64,000 nucleotides of DNA from Mycoplasmoides gallisepticum (GCF_900476085.1 NZ_LS991952.1:124001-188000); one strand, 5' to 3'; numbered from the stretch's first letter, positions 11,339-23,085 are shown. A program made the numbers and translations. The notes: generated by a model not told the origin, from the letters alone.

Positions 11339-13282
11339 ATGAAGTTAAATAAAATTATAAGTGTAATTTCACTAGGAGTAACAGGAGCAGCATTTCCGCT
11401 ATCTGTCGTTTTCAACAGTTATAAAAAAACTAATACTAAGAGCTTAATTAATAAAACTACCAACGGAGTTATTAATAAAGATAAAACAAATACCAAAGTA
11501 CTAAATAATGAAACAGAAAACCTAGTTGATCAATCTAGCGATTCGTTTTATGACTTTGAAAAAAACGATTACTTTAAAGGTTTTATTACCTTTAAAGGCA
11601 ATTTTGATATTTTCAACCATGATAATATTTTGAAACTTATAAGACAGCAACCTCAAGTTCTATACGCGAAAAAAAGCCTTGCAATCAAAAATTATTATTT
11701 AGTTACACTTTCTTTCAAAAAGAATTCAGATGATAAAAAACAATTTGATAGTTTCTTAAACACATACGATCTGGTTGGGGATTTTTATGAAATAGAAAAT
11801 GATGAAAAGGTTGAATCTAATCCTTCTATTGCGATCATAAATGGCGTTGAGGACAGTTACGTTAATGGTGGTGGATTATCACAAAATTTAAACAGATATA
11901 GGAATAACTTTGAATCCAACTACTATACTGATCTAGATAGAAATGTAATTATACAACATGTAGATCATCAAGTTAATTATTACGGTCAAAAAAGAATTGG
12001 TATAGCTGTATTAGAGGTAGGTGAAGGTGATAAACATCCAGAACGAGCTTTAATTGATGCTAATAATTCTTCTTATTATTTCGACAAAAAGATAACCAAT
12101 GTCTACAATAGATGAGATCCTTATTGAAACGGGTTGTTTCATAAACCAACATACGGAAATCACTCTACGGAAGTTGCTTCAGTAATTTCTGGAATAAATG
12201 GAGTAAATCCTTACCATAATTTATATGGAGTGAAAGTAAATCTATTTAATAGTTCGCTTTTGTATGCTTTTTCAGGTTTAGATAATGAAATAGATTATAT
12301 AAGACGCATCGATAACTTAAAAATTGTTAATAATTCTTGGGGTATAGGGAAACCGAAAAATGCTAATTCGAATTTATTTAAATATAATTACTATTCAAGA
12401 TTCTTAGATCTATTAACTGCAAACGAAAGAGATTTGATATTTGTAATTGCAGCAGGTAATGAAGGAAATACAAATCTTCCAAAATTATTTGGTTTTGATC
12501 TGTCATATAACAGCATATTAGTTGGTTCTAACAACGATGATAAATCATTAAGTTGATTTTCATCACGAGGGTCAAATACATATAGCTCACCTCTTATTTT
12601 GGCTAATGGTTCTTCATATCCATTTAAAAATTCAAGAAAATCGGGAACAAGTTATTCTGCCCCTTTTGTATCTGGTGTCTTGGCTAATACACTAATTCAA
12701 TATAAGGAAAAATATAAACTAGGAATTAATTCAATTATTGCTAAAGCAGCATTAGGCGTTTCATCAACAAATGAAAAAAACGATAAAACTGTAGAGAAAA
12801 ATAGATTAGATCCTTCTCAAGGTGTGGGGATACTAAATTATCAAAAATTATGATCTGCATTCAATAATCTTAAATATATAAAATGAACTGATAGTAGTGA
12901 TGTTTTAGTGAATAATTTATGAAAATCTAAAAACGTTGATAAAAGCTTAACAATAGAAAGGCTGCAGTTAAAAAAAGGTGATAACTTAAGAATTAGTTTA
13001 TCTTGACTATTTAAACCTTCAAGTTCAACTGTATATAGATGAGAACAAAACAATAAAGATTTAACTAGTTCAATAAATTATGATGAACAAAACTTCAATT
13101 TGATCTTTAGAAAAACCGATGGTAACATTTTTAAAAGAACAGAATCATTAAATAATTTTGAATTTCTACAAGTGCCTATTACAGAGGATGGATCTTACGA
13201 AATCATTGTTTCTAAGCCGAATCAAAAACCATCTAAAACAGAAACAGAACTAGCTTTATCTTGAACAAAAGAAAGAATTTAG
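11339..13282 (+). CDS. Subtilisin-like (S8) serine protease, exported
   Basis: A 647-residue frame with UGA as Trp. I chose the ATG at 11339 because it starts a signal peptide (MKLNKIISVISLGVTGAAF); an upstream in-frame TTG at 11306 is less likely. Catalytic motifs are His275 in GNHSTEVA, the oxyanion motif AAGNEG, and Ser438 in SGTSYSAPFVSG. Where S8 enzymes have the catalytic Asp, this protein has Glu226 (IAVLEVGEG). The C-terminal 200 residues look like a beta-sandwich domain. It is probably a surface or secreted protease acting on host proteins. It is a paralogue of the truncated gene at 1-635 and lies 15 bp before the membrane-protein gene at 13298. Confidence 0.85.
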
Positions 13283-13297
13283 GATTTATATTTAATT

Positions 13298-14776
13298 ATG
13301 AAAAACTATCTAAAAATTATTAATATTACAAGGAGACAATTAGCATTATTTCTAGTCTTCTTAGGGACCGTAATATTTGCTAGTGCAGGAATCATCTCTT
13401 TGATGACATATGCACTTTCAGATCAAGGGTTTTATTTTGTAATATACGATCAAATGAAATTTAATATTTCATTGATTTTACCACTGATTTTCTTCGTTAT
13501 TTTTGCTGTTGCTGGTTTAACAATTTTACTAATAGGTAAAGAGAGTTATCAATTTAGCAACAAGTTAATTAAAAATCCAAATTGATTGAAAATCGTCATT
13601 TTATTTGTTGAAATTATTCAATTAATTATTTGAGCTTTGTTCATCATAATTTTAATGACTTACTTTTACCCAATAAATAAGTCAATTGATGAAATTTATC
13701 AAGCTCAAACATCAACTGTTGATTTTAACAACAACACTATTTATTCAGGGTTATTATCTTTTGTTCAGATTAACAATAATTTCTTTGCTGATTTAAAAAT
13801 ATCAATTTTAAATTATGCATCTATCCTTCCGTATTTTTACAATAAAGATTCGTTTACATTCTGAAACATTGTTTATTTAACTTTATATTTAAGTTTCTTC
13901 TTAGCTTATGTTAAGTTAAGTCTTTTCAAACAAAAGCAAAAACTGTTCTCACTAATTCCCTTTGCTGGGTTAATTTCTTATTTAAAAACACCTAATAAGT
14001 TAGAACAAAACGTTTTCTTAGAACCAGACACAACAGGTTTAAAGTGATATCAAAAAATCCTAGCATCAAATCAAACAGTATTTAAGATCAAGTTAACTAA
14101 AACTGTTCTTTACTTATCGTTATTCTATTTGATTTTTGTTATAGGTTTTGTTAGTTACTTCATTACAATAACATTTATATATGGAATTGGTTTTAAACTA
14201 AAACGATCTGTAGATGTAAATAATGCATATGTATATGATTTTAATCGTTGAAACAGACAATTTAATGATTCTGAGCTAAGAGTAGTCTCTGATTACAGAA
14301 CAGCATTACCGCTATTCTTCATTATTACATTTTTCGTAATGAGCTTAGGAATTATCTTTGATAAAAATCCTTATACTTTTGGTGTTAAAGTTAGAAAAAA
14401 TCAAGCTAGATTATCTTTAACTTTATTAGCTATAGATATAATTCAAGCATTATTCATTACATTATTGATCTTATTCTTGTCTGCTAACGCTTACGATAAA
14501 ATTAATCCTACAGTCGAAAACAAAGCGTTACCCGTAGATAGCGATTTTAATGATCCTTGATCTCTATATACTGGTCAAGATCTATTTATTACTAGTAGCT
14601 TAGTGTTTGTGCTTACATACTTTAGTTGATTCTTAGCATATGCTAAAGGTGGAGTGTTTTCTAGAAGAACTAGAATCTTAATGTACGTTCCATTTGCTTC
14701 ATTATTCTTTGTTAATTACCATGTCGTTAATAAAGAAATAAGTAACAGTAAATCATACAGATGTCAAACTATTTAG
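13298..14776 (+). CDS. Multi-pass membrane protein, intact copy of a tandem pair
   Basis: A 492-residue frame with UGA as Trp. Hydrophobic segments lie near residues 15-40, 55-80, 105-130, 190-215, 270-300, 335-355, 375-400, 435-455 and 465-480, so roughly eight to ten membrane helices. No transporter or enzyme motif was recognised. It follows the protease gene by 15 bp and may be co-transcribed with it. About 300 bp downstream lies a near-duplicate, with long stretches identical at the DNA level. Confidence 0.75.
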
Positions 14777-14814
14777 GATATTAAATCCGAACCTTAAATA
14801 ATCTATTAAATTTA

Positions 14815-14841
14815 GACAATAATTCGTAAAGAATTATTGTC
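14815..14841 (+). terminator. Hairpin after the first membrane-protein copy
   Basis: GACAATAATTC, loop GTAAA, GAATTATTGTC: an 11-bp perfect stem followed by CATATTTTTATACTT. It is a likely terminator with a weak U-tract. Confidence 0.55.
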
Positions 14842-15071
14842 CATATTTTTATACTTAATTTTAGTGATTATTTTACCACTGTGCGCAAAATTTAGTCTGT
14901 AGCCAATTTAACTATTCACAAGGCGCTCTTTCTTTTTATAAAATAAATGTATAAAGAGATTTATTAAAGTATCTTAATCTTGTTTTAGTATTTTTTTTAA
15001 TAAGGTTTCATTACTTTTAATGAATAAGGATGATTAATTAGCTTGATTTATATATTTAATTACAAGTACAA

Positions 15072-16556
15072 ATGAAATTTACAAAAATTATTAATATCAC
15101 CAGGAGACAATTAGCATTATTTCTAGTCTTCTTAGGGACCGTAGTATTCGCTAGTGCAGGAATTATCTCTTTGATGACATATGCACTTTCAGATCAAGGG
15201 TTTTATTTTGTAATATAAGATCAAATGAAATTTAATATTTCATTAATTTTACCACTGATTTTCTTCGTTATTTTTGCTGTTGCTGGTTTAATAATTTTAC
15301 TAACAGGTAAAGAGAGTTATCAATTTAGCAACAAGTTAATTAAAAATCCAAAACAATTAAAAATTCTAATTTCATTTGTTGAAATTATTCAATTAATTAT
15401 TTGAGCTTTGTTCATCATAATTTTAATGACTTACTTTTACCCAATAAATAAGTCAATTGATGAAATTTATCAAGCTCAAACATCAACTGTTGATTTTAAC
15501 AACAACACTATTTATTCAGGGTTATTATCTTTTGTTCAGATTAACAATAATTTCTTTGCTGATTTAAAAATATCAATCCTAAATTACGCATCAGTCCTTC
15601 CGTATTTTTACAATAAGGATTCGTTTGTATTCTGAAACATTGTTTATTTAACTTTATATTTAAGTTTCTTCTTAGCTTATGTTAAGTTAAGTCTTTTCAA
15701 ACAAAAGCAAAAACTGTTCTCACTAATTCCCTTTGCTGGGTTAATTTCTTATGTGACAACACCTAACAACTTAGAGCAAAATGTTTTCTTAAAACTAGAC
15801 ACAACAGGTTTAAAGTGATATCAAAAAATCCTAGCATCAAATCAAACGGTATTTAAGATCAAGTTAACTAAAACAACCCTTTCTTTATCTTTATTCTATC
15901 TAGCTAGTGTCTTAGGATTTGTTATTTATGCAATCGCAATAACATTTATGTATGGAATTGGTTTTAAACTAAAACCATCTGTAGATGTAAATAATGCTTA
16001 TGTATATGATTTTAATCGTTGAAACAGAGAATTTAATGAATCAGAATTAAGATTAATGACTGATTTCTCAACTGCATTAATGGCATTTTTCATTATCATA
16101 TTCGTAGTAATGAGCTTAGGAATTATTTTAGATAAAAATCCCTATACTTTTGGTGCTGTAGTTGGAAAAAATCAAGTTAGATTATCATTAACTTTACTAG
16201 CTATAGATATAACTCAATCCTTATTCTACACATTGATATTCTACTTTTATGTTGCTAATGCTTATGATAGTTTATATCCTTTAGCAGTACCACTCGATCT
16301 CGATCTAAGAGGAGACACTGATCGTAATAATGCGGGTTGACTTTATGGAAGTCAAGATTTATTTATTACTACTAGTTTAGTGTTTGTACTTACCTACCTG
16401 AGTTGATTCTTAGCATATGCTAAAGGCGGAGTGTTTTCTAGAAGAACTAGAATCTTAATGTACGTTCCATTTGCTTCATTATTCTTTGTTAAGTATCATG
16501 TTGGTAATCCAAAAATAAGAAACAGCAATATCAATAGATGCCGATTGCTTTATTAA
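15072..16556 (+). pseudogene. Second copy of the multi-pass membrane protein, premature stop at codon 49
   Basis: Colinear with 13298-14776 over its whole length (495 codons). Codon 49 (15216-15218) is TAA where the first copy has TAC (Tyr). The remaining 446 codons stay open to 16556, so decay is recent or translation restarts, for example at the ATG at 15225. Similarity is patchy: near-identical blocks alternate with diverged ones (TTLSLSLFYLASVLGF, PLAVPLDLDLRGDT), as expected from gene conversion between the copies. Confidence 0.75.
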
Positions 16557-16794
16557 AAAAAGATTTTTTGATAATTATCGTGTTCATTTTACACAAACTT
16601 GAGTTGATTGCAAAAAATTTGTTTATTCCAACAACATCTTGAAACACCGGATATAAAAACACTTTTTATCTAGTAATATAAATGAAATTAAATAAGCGAA
16701 AAATGCTACCAACAATTAAGGATATGTTGGATGAATGAATTCAAATAAACCAAAATTAAGATAAAAAGATTTTTAGCTAATTAATTATTTTTTG
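16557..16794 (+). other. Intergenic region between membrane-protein pseudogene and nusA promoter
   Basis: No convincing gene. A 25-codon frame (16682-16759, MKLNKRKMLPTIKDML...) is present, but nothing supports its expression. Confidence 0.4.
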
Positions 16795-16800
16795 TATAAT
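16795..16800 (+). promoter_or_regulatory. -10 box (TATAAT) of the nusA operon
   Basis: Perfect TATAAT preceded by TTTTTTG. The predicted start near 16807 gives a leader of about 50 nt containing the hairpin at 16820-16848. Confidence 0.65.
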
Positions 16801-16819
16801 ACATAGGTAAATATGAATG

Positions 16820-16848
16820 CGACAACGTTAAGTTGTCGTTTCTTTTTT
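16820..16848 (+). terminator. Intrinsic terminator in the nusA leader (candidate attenuator)
   Basis: CGACAAC, loop GTTAA, GTTGTCG (7-bp perfect stem, 16820-16838) followed by TTTCTTTTTT, ending 11 nt before the nusA ATG. Because the -10 box lies upstream of it, it sits in the nusA transcript rather than ending another gene. Confidence 0.7.
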
Positions 16849-16858
16849 AAAATAATTA

Positions 16859-18727
16859 ATGAGTGTTGATAATAAAAGTTTTCTAGAAGCAATCCAGACG
16901 GTTGCCGAAACGAAGAATATCTCTAAAAAAGAGATTAGTACAATCTTAAAAGATGCGATTATTCGCGCTTGCGCTAAAGAAGACCCTGATCAAAGAATCG
17001 ACGTTATGATCGATTTTGATATGGGATTATTAAAGATCTTTAAATTATATAAGGTCATTGATGATAGTGTTAGTGAAGAAGAATTTGATGAGATTAATGA
17101 GATCCATCTAAAGGATGCTTTAGCAACTAACCCAACAATTAAAGTGGGTGATGATTTCTTAAAATCACTAAGTATTGGTGATTTTTCAAGAGTAGTTGCT
17201 ACTAATATTTCGCAGTATTTCAGACAAAAATTATCTGAATTAGTTAATAAACAAGCAGTATCAGAATGAACACCTAAACTGAATAAGATCGTTAGAGGGA
17301 CTGTGGAGAAAGATGAGAATAACCCTAACGTTTTATTAGTTAACTTAGGTGGGATCTATGCTTATTATTATAAGAGGGACTGAGTTCCTAATGAAGAGTT
17401 ACAAAACGATGTTGAGTATGATTTTGTTTTAACTCAGATTAAAGAACAATCTAAGAGCTGACCACTAATAGTGTCACGTTCAGACGCTTTATATGTAAAA
17501 CACGTTTTAACTGAAAATATCCCTGAGATTAAAGAGGGGATTGTTGAGATTAAAGCGATCCAAAGAGTGGCTGGACAAAAAACTAAAGTAGCAGTTTTAT
17601 CAAATAACCCTGATATTGATCCAGTAACCTTAATCTTAGGTGATGGTGGGATTAGAATTAAGTCGATAGCTGCTAACTTAATTGAACACTCATCAGGTGT
17701 TAAAGTTAGTAATGAAGTAATTGATGTCTTCCATTGAAACGATGATGTTTTCAAATTAATTGCGAATGCTTGTTATCCTGTTGATATCATCGGGGTTGAT
17801 GTTTTAGAAGATTCAGAACGTGATAAGAGTGTTGATATTATTGTTGAAGATCAATACTTACCGTTCTTAATTGGTAGAGCTGGAATCAACGTAAGATTAT
17901 TATCTTACATGACTGGTTGATCAATTGATTTCAAATCTCAATCAGCAGCAATTGAAGATAATATCAATGTTGTGCCATTAAACTATTCACCAGTTGATAA
18001 TGCGGTTTTAGTAGATCAATTCAAGCGTAACAGTCGTCGTACTAAGATTGCAAGTAAGCAATCTTTCAAAAAGGTGGAAACTCTGCAAACTCCATTGATT
18101 GCCTATTCAACAGCTGTTGAAGGTGATGATGATATCAAAGTTGATTTTCAAAAGATCTATGAAGAAGCTAAAGAGCAACGTTATGAGATGATTGATCTTA
18201 CTAAGTATCAACCAAAACCAGTTGCTCAAAATGATCTAGAAGACTATCAACCTGAATTAGGTGATGGAATTGAAGATGAACTAGTTGTTGAACAAGAAAG
18301 TGAAGTGGTACAAGAACAACCAGAAGTGGTTGAACAAGAACAAGAACCTTCAGTTAATGTTACAGCTCGTTATGATGATGTGTCAGAACAACTAGCCCAC
18401 CTAGATCTATCAAAACCACTAATTGTAGAAGAAGAAGAGCAACAAGATCTAGTTCAAAAAACTGCTAAAACACCTAAAAAAGAGAAGAAAGTTCAAAAAG
18501 AAAAAGAAGAAACAGTTGAGTTTGTGGACATTGACGAATCAGCTTATGATAACGTGCAAAATGAAAACACCTCAATAACTGAACTAATTCGTGAACTAGA
18601 TATAACTCAAACCCCTAAGAAAGAGGTGAAGAAAGTTGTTCTTGTCCAAGATAAAAAGGACAAATACAAAGATAAGAAGAAAAAGAAATCACAACGTCAA
18701 AGCTTGGACAGCTTTGAAAATCTATAA
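16859..18727 (+). CDS. nusA: Transcription termination/antitermination factor NusA
   Basis: A 622-residue frame with UGA as Trp. It has the NusA N-terminal RNA-polymerase-binding domain (1-135), the S1 domain (about 138-200; NKIVRGTV...LLVNLGG), KH1 (ending GDGGIRIKSI) and KH2 (YLPFLIGRAGINVRLL), finishing near residue 370. The last 250 residues are a low-complexity acidic tail rich in E, Q, V and K, ending in a lysine cluster (KDKKDKYKDKKKKK). This tail is not part of the core family. NusA binds RNA polymerase and nascent RNA and controls pausing and termination. It is the first gene of the nusA-ylxR-infB-rbfA operon. Confidence 0.95.
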
Positions 18728-18741
18728 GGCTTATTGATTAA

Positions 18742-19011
18742 ATGAAAAAGATTACTCAGCGCTTTGATCTGATTACAAAAAAACAACTACCAATAGATCA
18801 ACTATATCGGATTGTTTTTTATCAAAATCAACTAACAGTTGATTATCATTACAAGATTAAAGCGCGAGGAGTATATCTTAATAAAAATGAGCACTTTATT
18901 ATTGATAAGAAAGTCAAAGCATTAATTCAAAAGAGTTTTAAAACTAAGATCTTAGATGAAGAATTTAATCGCCTTAGTGATGCTTTAAGAAAACGAGGTC
19001 AGGATGAATAA
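18742..19011 (+). CDS. ylxR: YlxR/RnpM-family RNA-binding protein
   Basis: 89 residues, between nusA and infB, the classical place of ylxR. The core KKQLPIDQLYRIVFYQNQ and KARGVYLNKN corresponds to the family's 'R-V...GRGAYV' pattern. The CV-G segment common near the N-terminus (R-K-C-V-V-T) is replaced by ITQRFDLITK. In Bacillus the protein modulates RNase P; this is family knowledge. Its end overlaps the infB start by 8 nt. Confidence 0.8.
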   Translation: MKKITQRFDLITKKQLPIDQLYRIVFYQNQLTVDYHYKIKARGVYLNKNEHFIIDKKVKALIQKSFKTKILDEEFNRLSDALRKRGQDE

Positions 19012-20851
19012 AAAACCAACAAGAAATAAGAAACCAGTTGATCAAAGATCAAAGATTAATATCAAATCATACTTAAAAGAGGTTCAGGTTGGTGTTAAGG
19101 ATGGGGTTTTTATTTATACTGATCCATTAAGTATCGATCAATTTGCTAAAAAAGTTAACCAACCTGTCGCTAAGATTATTAAGCACTTTTTTAGTAAAGG
19201 GATTAATACGATTAATCTAAACACGATCTTATCTTTAGAACAGATCGGAGAGTTGTGTTTAGATCTTGGCTTAGATTTTAAGATTGAAAAATCCGTAACA
19301 AGTGAAAACTTACTAGATAATATTGAATTCAAAGATAAAAAAGAAGATCTAGTAAAACGCCCTCCGATTGTGACAGTAATGGGTCACGTTGACCACGGAA
19401 AGACCTCGTTGTTAGACGCAATCCGTTCAACTAACGTGACTTCGAATGAAGCAGGGGGAATTACCCAACACATTGGGGCTTATCAAGTTAAGAAGAACGA
19501 TGAACTAATTACGTTCATTGATACCCCAGGACACGAAGCTTTTACAGAGATGAGAGCACGTGGGGCAAATTTAACTGATATCGTTGTTTTAGTTGTAGCT
19601 GGTGATGATGGGATCAAACCCCAAACTGAAGAAGCAATTGACCATGCTAAGAATGCTAATGTGCCAATTATTGTCTTTGTTAATAAGATGGACAAATCTG
19701 GTGCTAACTTTGATCGGGTGATTCAACAGATCTCAAAATATGATCTATCTCCAGAAGAATACGGTGGTGATACGATCTTTGTTCAAGGATCAGCGATTAA
19801 AAAAGAAGGGATCAACGAACTTTTAGATGCGATCTTAACGTTAGCTGAAATTAATGAATATAAAGCTAACCCTAATGCTGATCCTTATGGAATCGTTATT
19901 GAATCTAAATTAGAACCAGGGCTTGGTCCGCAAGCAACAGTGATCATTAAAAGAGGAACATTAAAAGTTGGGGACTACATCTGTATTGGAGCGGCTTATG
20001 GAAAAGTCAGAATTATGCAAGATGAGAATGGGAATAATCTTACTGAAGCCACGCCATCACGCCCAGTAAAGATCTCAGGACTTGATGCAATTCCTCAAGC
20101 AGGGGAAAAGTTCTTAGGACTAGCAACTGAAAAAGAAGTCAAAGAACTATCTGATTCTTATAAATTAAAACAACAAAAACAAAAACATCTAAGTTTACAA
20201 GAAAGCCACGAAAAAAGAACCCGAATTAATACCAACGGAATTAAGTGCGTAGATCTGATTATTAAATCAGATGTTCAAGGTAGTCTTGAAGCAATTAAAT
20301 ACGCGATCTCTAATATTAATATTGAAGGGGTAACCACAAATATTATTCGGGCTTCAACCGGGGTAATCTCTGAAACAGATATTAAACTAGCCCAAGCTTC
20401 TAACTCAACCGTAATCTCATTTAATCTAGGAGTAAGTAAGCAGATTAGAGATCTTGCTAACTCTGATAATGTTCAGATCTTATCTTATGAGATTATTTAT
20501 AAGATGGTTGAAGATCTAGAAAAGATCATGAAGGGTGAACTAGATCCCGTTTATGAAGAATCAGTGATCGGTCAAGCTGTTGTTAGAGTGTTATGAAAAC
20601 ACTCTAAGATTGGAACGATTGCTGGTAGTTATGTTACATCTGGTAAGGTTGTTAAAAACGCTTTATGTCGTGTTTTAAGAGATGATGTGATCATCTATAA
20701 ATCAAAGATTGCTTCACTAAAATCTAAGACAACTTTTGTTGATAAAGTAGAACATAATAAAGAATGTGGAATCGTGGTAGAAAATTACAATGATATCAAA
20801 GAAGACGATATCATTGAAGTTTATGAAATTGTTAAAAAACGAGTTTACTAA
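19004..20851 (+). CDS. infB: Translation initiation factor IF-2
   Basis: 615 residues with UGA as Trp at 20594. The GTPase domain shows G1 [10 protein letters not shown]2 around [11 protein letters not shown]3 DTPGHEAF and G4 NKMD; domains II-IV follow ([13 protein letters not shown]...). The N-terminal extension is short (about 115 residues), usual for mollicutes. IF-2 delivers initiator tRNA to the 30S subunit. The stop overlaps the rbfA start (TAATG), so translation is coupled. Confidence 0.97.
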
Positions 20852-21210
20852 TGAGCAAGATTAAAACCTTAAGATTAGAAGCAACAATTCATAAACTGCT
20901 TAGTCAAGCAATCAGCACAGAGATTAACAATAGTTTAATTAAAACTAGTGTGATTACTGCAATCAAACTATCAGATGACAAGAGTGTTGCTAAAATCTAT
21001 ATTGATTGTTTAATCCCTAATAATATTGCTAAAACCTTGCAAGCATACAAGGATGCAACTGGTGTGTTTAGACATGTTTTAAGTAAACATTTAACAATTA
21101 GAAGGATCCCACAACTAGTCTTTTATTATGATGATAGTATCTCTAAAGGAGCTAAGATTGATCAGATCTTAGCAGAGATTAAACAAGAGAAAAAAGAAAA
21201 TCATGAATAA
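20851..21210 (+). CDS. rbfA: Ribosome-binding factor A
   Basis: 119 residues: RLEATIHKLLSQAIS, DKSVAKIYID and RRIPQLVFYYDDSISKGAKID match the RbfA KH-type fold, including the conserved 'R..P.L.F..D.S...G..I' end. It acts in late 30S maturation. It is the last gene of the nusA operon and is translationally coupled to infB. Confidence 0.92.
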   Translation: MSKIKTLRLEATIHKLLSQAISTEINNSLIKTSVITAIKLSDDKSVAKIYIDCLIPNNIAKTLQAYKDATGVFRHVLSKHLTIRRIPQLVFYYDDSISKGAKIDQILAEIKQEKKENHE

Positions 21211-21216
21211 GAATTT

Positions 21217-21262
21217 TTATCTAGATCTTTGTTAATAAAAGGTGCTAGATATTTTTTTTATT
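21217..21262 (+). terminator. Terminator of the nusA operon
   Basis: TATCTAGATCTTT and AAAAGGTGCTAGATA form an imperfect stem (7-bp TATCTAG/CTAGATA outer part) followed by TTTTTTTATTTATTTT. Confidence 0.6.
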
Positions 21263-21488
21263 TATTTTGTTGAGAAATGTAATGATTTTAGTTTGGTTGT
21301 TGGGGTTGTTGAGCAAGTTGGATTTACACAACAATCTTCAAAAATCGTATTAAATTAGCATTAATTTATGGGATTTGATTGGGTTTTGGCATTTTAGTAA
21401 ATGGATCTAACGGTAGTTCTGTAACTAAAAATTGTGTAATTTTACCCAAAATAGGTCAGATTGATTCTTTCGTTTTCTTTTAAAACGT

Positions 21489-22875
21489 GGTAACGAAGCT
21501 AATTTTGTGTAATTGGATTTTTTCGAACTTTTAGTTTTTCTTAACTAAGTTTGGAAATACATCCATTAACTCTTCATATATTCTATATCAATTTCTTAGT
21601 CCATTACTTTTCTGATTTAGTTTTTTATATCTTGGATTGTAACCAAAATGTACATATAGGTCTAATAACAGTTGGTTTATGTTATTAAAAGACTTTTTAG
21701 CAGCTAGGTAACTCCCAATTACTGAATTATAGTTTTCAACTATGTTGCTGGTATAAACTAATGTCCGTGAAGCTTTAGAAAAGCTAAAGAGTTTTTCTAT
21801 GTTATCCATCGCTCTTTCAACAACTTCAATTGCGCGCTTGTTAGAACCGGCTCACTTATTTTTTAAATATTCAAAGCTGTGTTTTGCGCTTTCTCAATTG
21901 TCTGCTCCATATATGTTTTTTAAGTCTCTTAAAAAATCGGACTTCATAGAATGAGATACATATTTTGCAGCATTTCTAATCATATGAACCGTGCAAGTAA
22001 TATGCATTGCTTTTGGATAAACGTTTTCGATCACTTCTTTCAAACCCTTTAAACCATCTGAAACAATAATACATGTTTCAGACAAGCCGCGTTCTTTTTC
22101 AAATTATCAAGAATGTTCATTCATTCTGTAGCAGATTCAATGTTGCTTACGTATAGCGCTATAAGCTCTTTTTGACCATCCGCATTGATTCCTACCACGA
22201 CATAAAGCGTTTTATTTACGTACTTTGACCGTCCGCTTTCTTCAGTTTTGATCTTAAAAACTTTACCGTCAATCATTATGATTGGGTAGTTGTTTTCTAG
22301 CGGTTTTTCGTGCCAATCGCGCATCTCATCTTGAACAGTTTGGATGCAATTTGAAATTACGTTAGGACTTACTTTGATCCATACATTGACGTTATTTGAT
22401 CAGCGATTTCATTGTTTGACAAACGAGTAGAAGCTAAAGAAAGAACATCTAAGATAAACTTATCATGGATAATTCTTTGATATTTCGGAATAATTTGAGA
22501 GTTTTGATTTTCACCACGAATTCTTTTCATTTTTTTGGGAATTTCTTCTTGCCCTCACTTAACATTTCTAGTGTATGAGCCGTTTTGATACACATTCTCA
22601 TCATTATCAGCATTTTCTCTCAATAACTCTAGTTTGCCAACATGTTCACCATCAACCAGAGCCTGTAAAACAGGCTTGGCAATATAATCAGTGATGTTTA
22701 ATAGTTGTTTTCCACTACTAGGATCAAATTGTTTTACAAATTCAACAATTAATTTTTGAATCTGTTTCATTTGTTCGTCTTTTGAATTTATTCTTGTTTA
22801 TCGTTTATTAAATTATATTAACCTTTCTTTCTTTTGAGTTAATTAATTGTTTTACACAAAATTTAATTCAGTGCC
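21489..22875 (-). mobile_element. IS256/mutator-type insertion sequence, copy 3 (best preserved)
   Basis: 1387 bp with imperfect terminal inverted repeats: left GGTAACGAAGCTAATTTTGT, right (reversed) GGCACTGAATTAAATTTTGT. It has one transposase reading direction (minus). No 8-9 bp target duplication is visible, so the insertion is old or the flanks were rearranged. It separates rbfA from the solute-binding-type lipoprotein gene. Confidence 0.85.
21531..22770 (-). pseudogene. IS256-family transposase with two frameshifts, copy 3
   Basis: Joined across frames it gives a normal-length mutator-type transposase: MKQIQKLIVEFVKQFD..., first Asp in IMIDGKVFK, second in IIVSDGLKGLKEV, the C/H motif ITCTVHMIRN, and Glu in TSNIVENYNSVIG, ending VFPNLVKKN. 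One base is missing at about 22376 (MYGSK runs into TAA; copy 1 has MYGFKVSP). One A is missing from the run at about 22100 (NLKK|ERGLSETC). UGA codons in between are Trp. It is inactive unless frameshifting restores it. Confidence 0.88.
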
Positions 22876-23085
22876 CTAATGGCTTGATTCACCTATTAAA
22901 AAAGCTCTTAAAACATTGAGTAAATAAGTTTATTGTAAAAATATTCGTTGATAAAATTGGCCGTTTTTACCGTTAAATTTGATTAAATTTGCATCTTAGC
23001 AAAAATTCTAAATCATATATTTGTAAAAAAATATCAAGCATTTCTTAGTTATAAATACTTGATAACTATTTAAACGTTATGTAGC

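Noticed and set aside
16682-16759. 25-codon frame before nusA
   Set aside because: Too short, no ribosome site and no recognisable sequence; left as intergenic.
2848-17269. Many short frames ending in TGA
   Set aside because: TGA is read as Trp here; joined frames restore normal-length proteins, so these are not broken genes.
17434-17754. 106-codon minus-strand frame inside nusA
   Set aside because: It mirrors a conserved coding region on the other strand and has no homologous motif.
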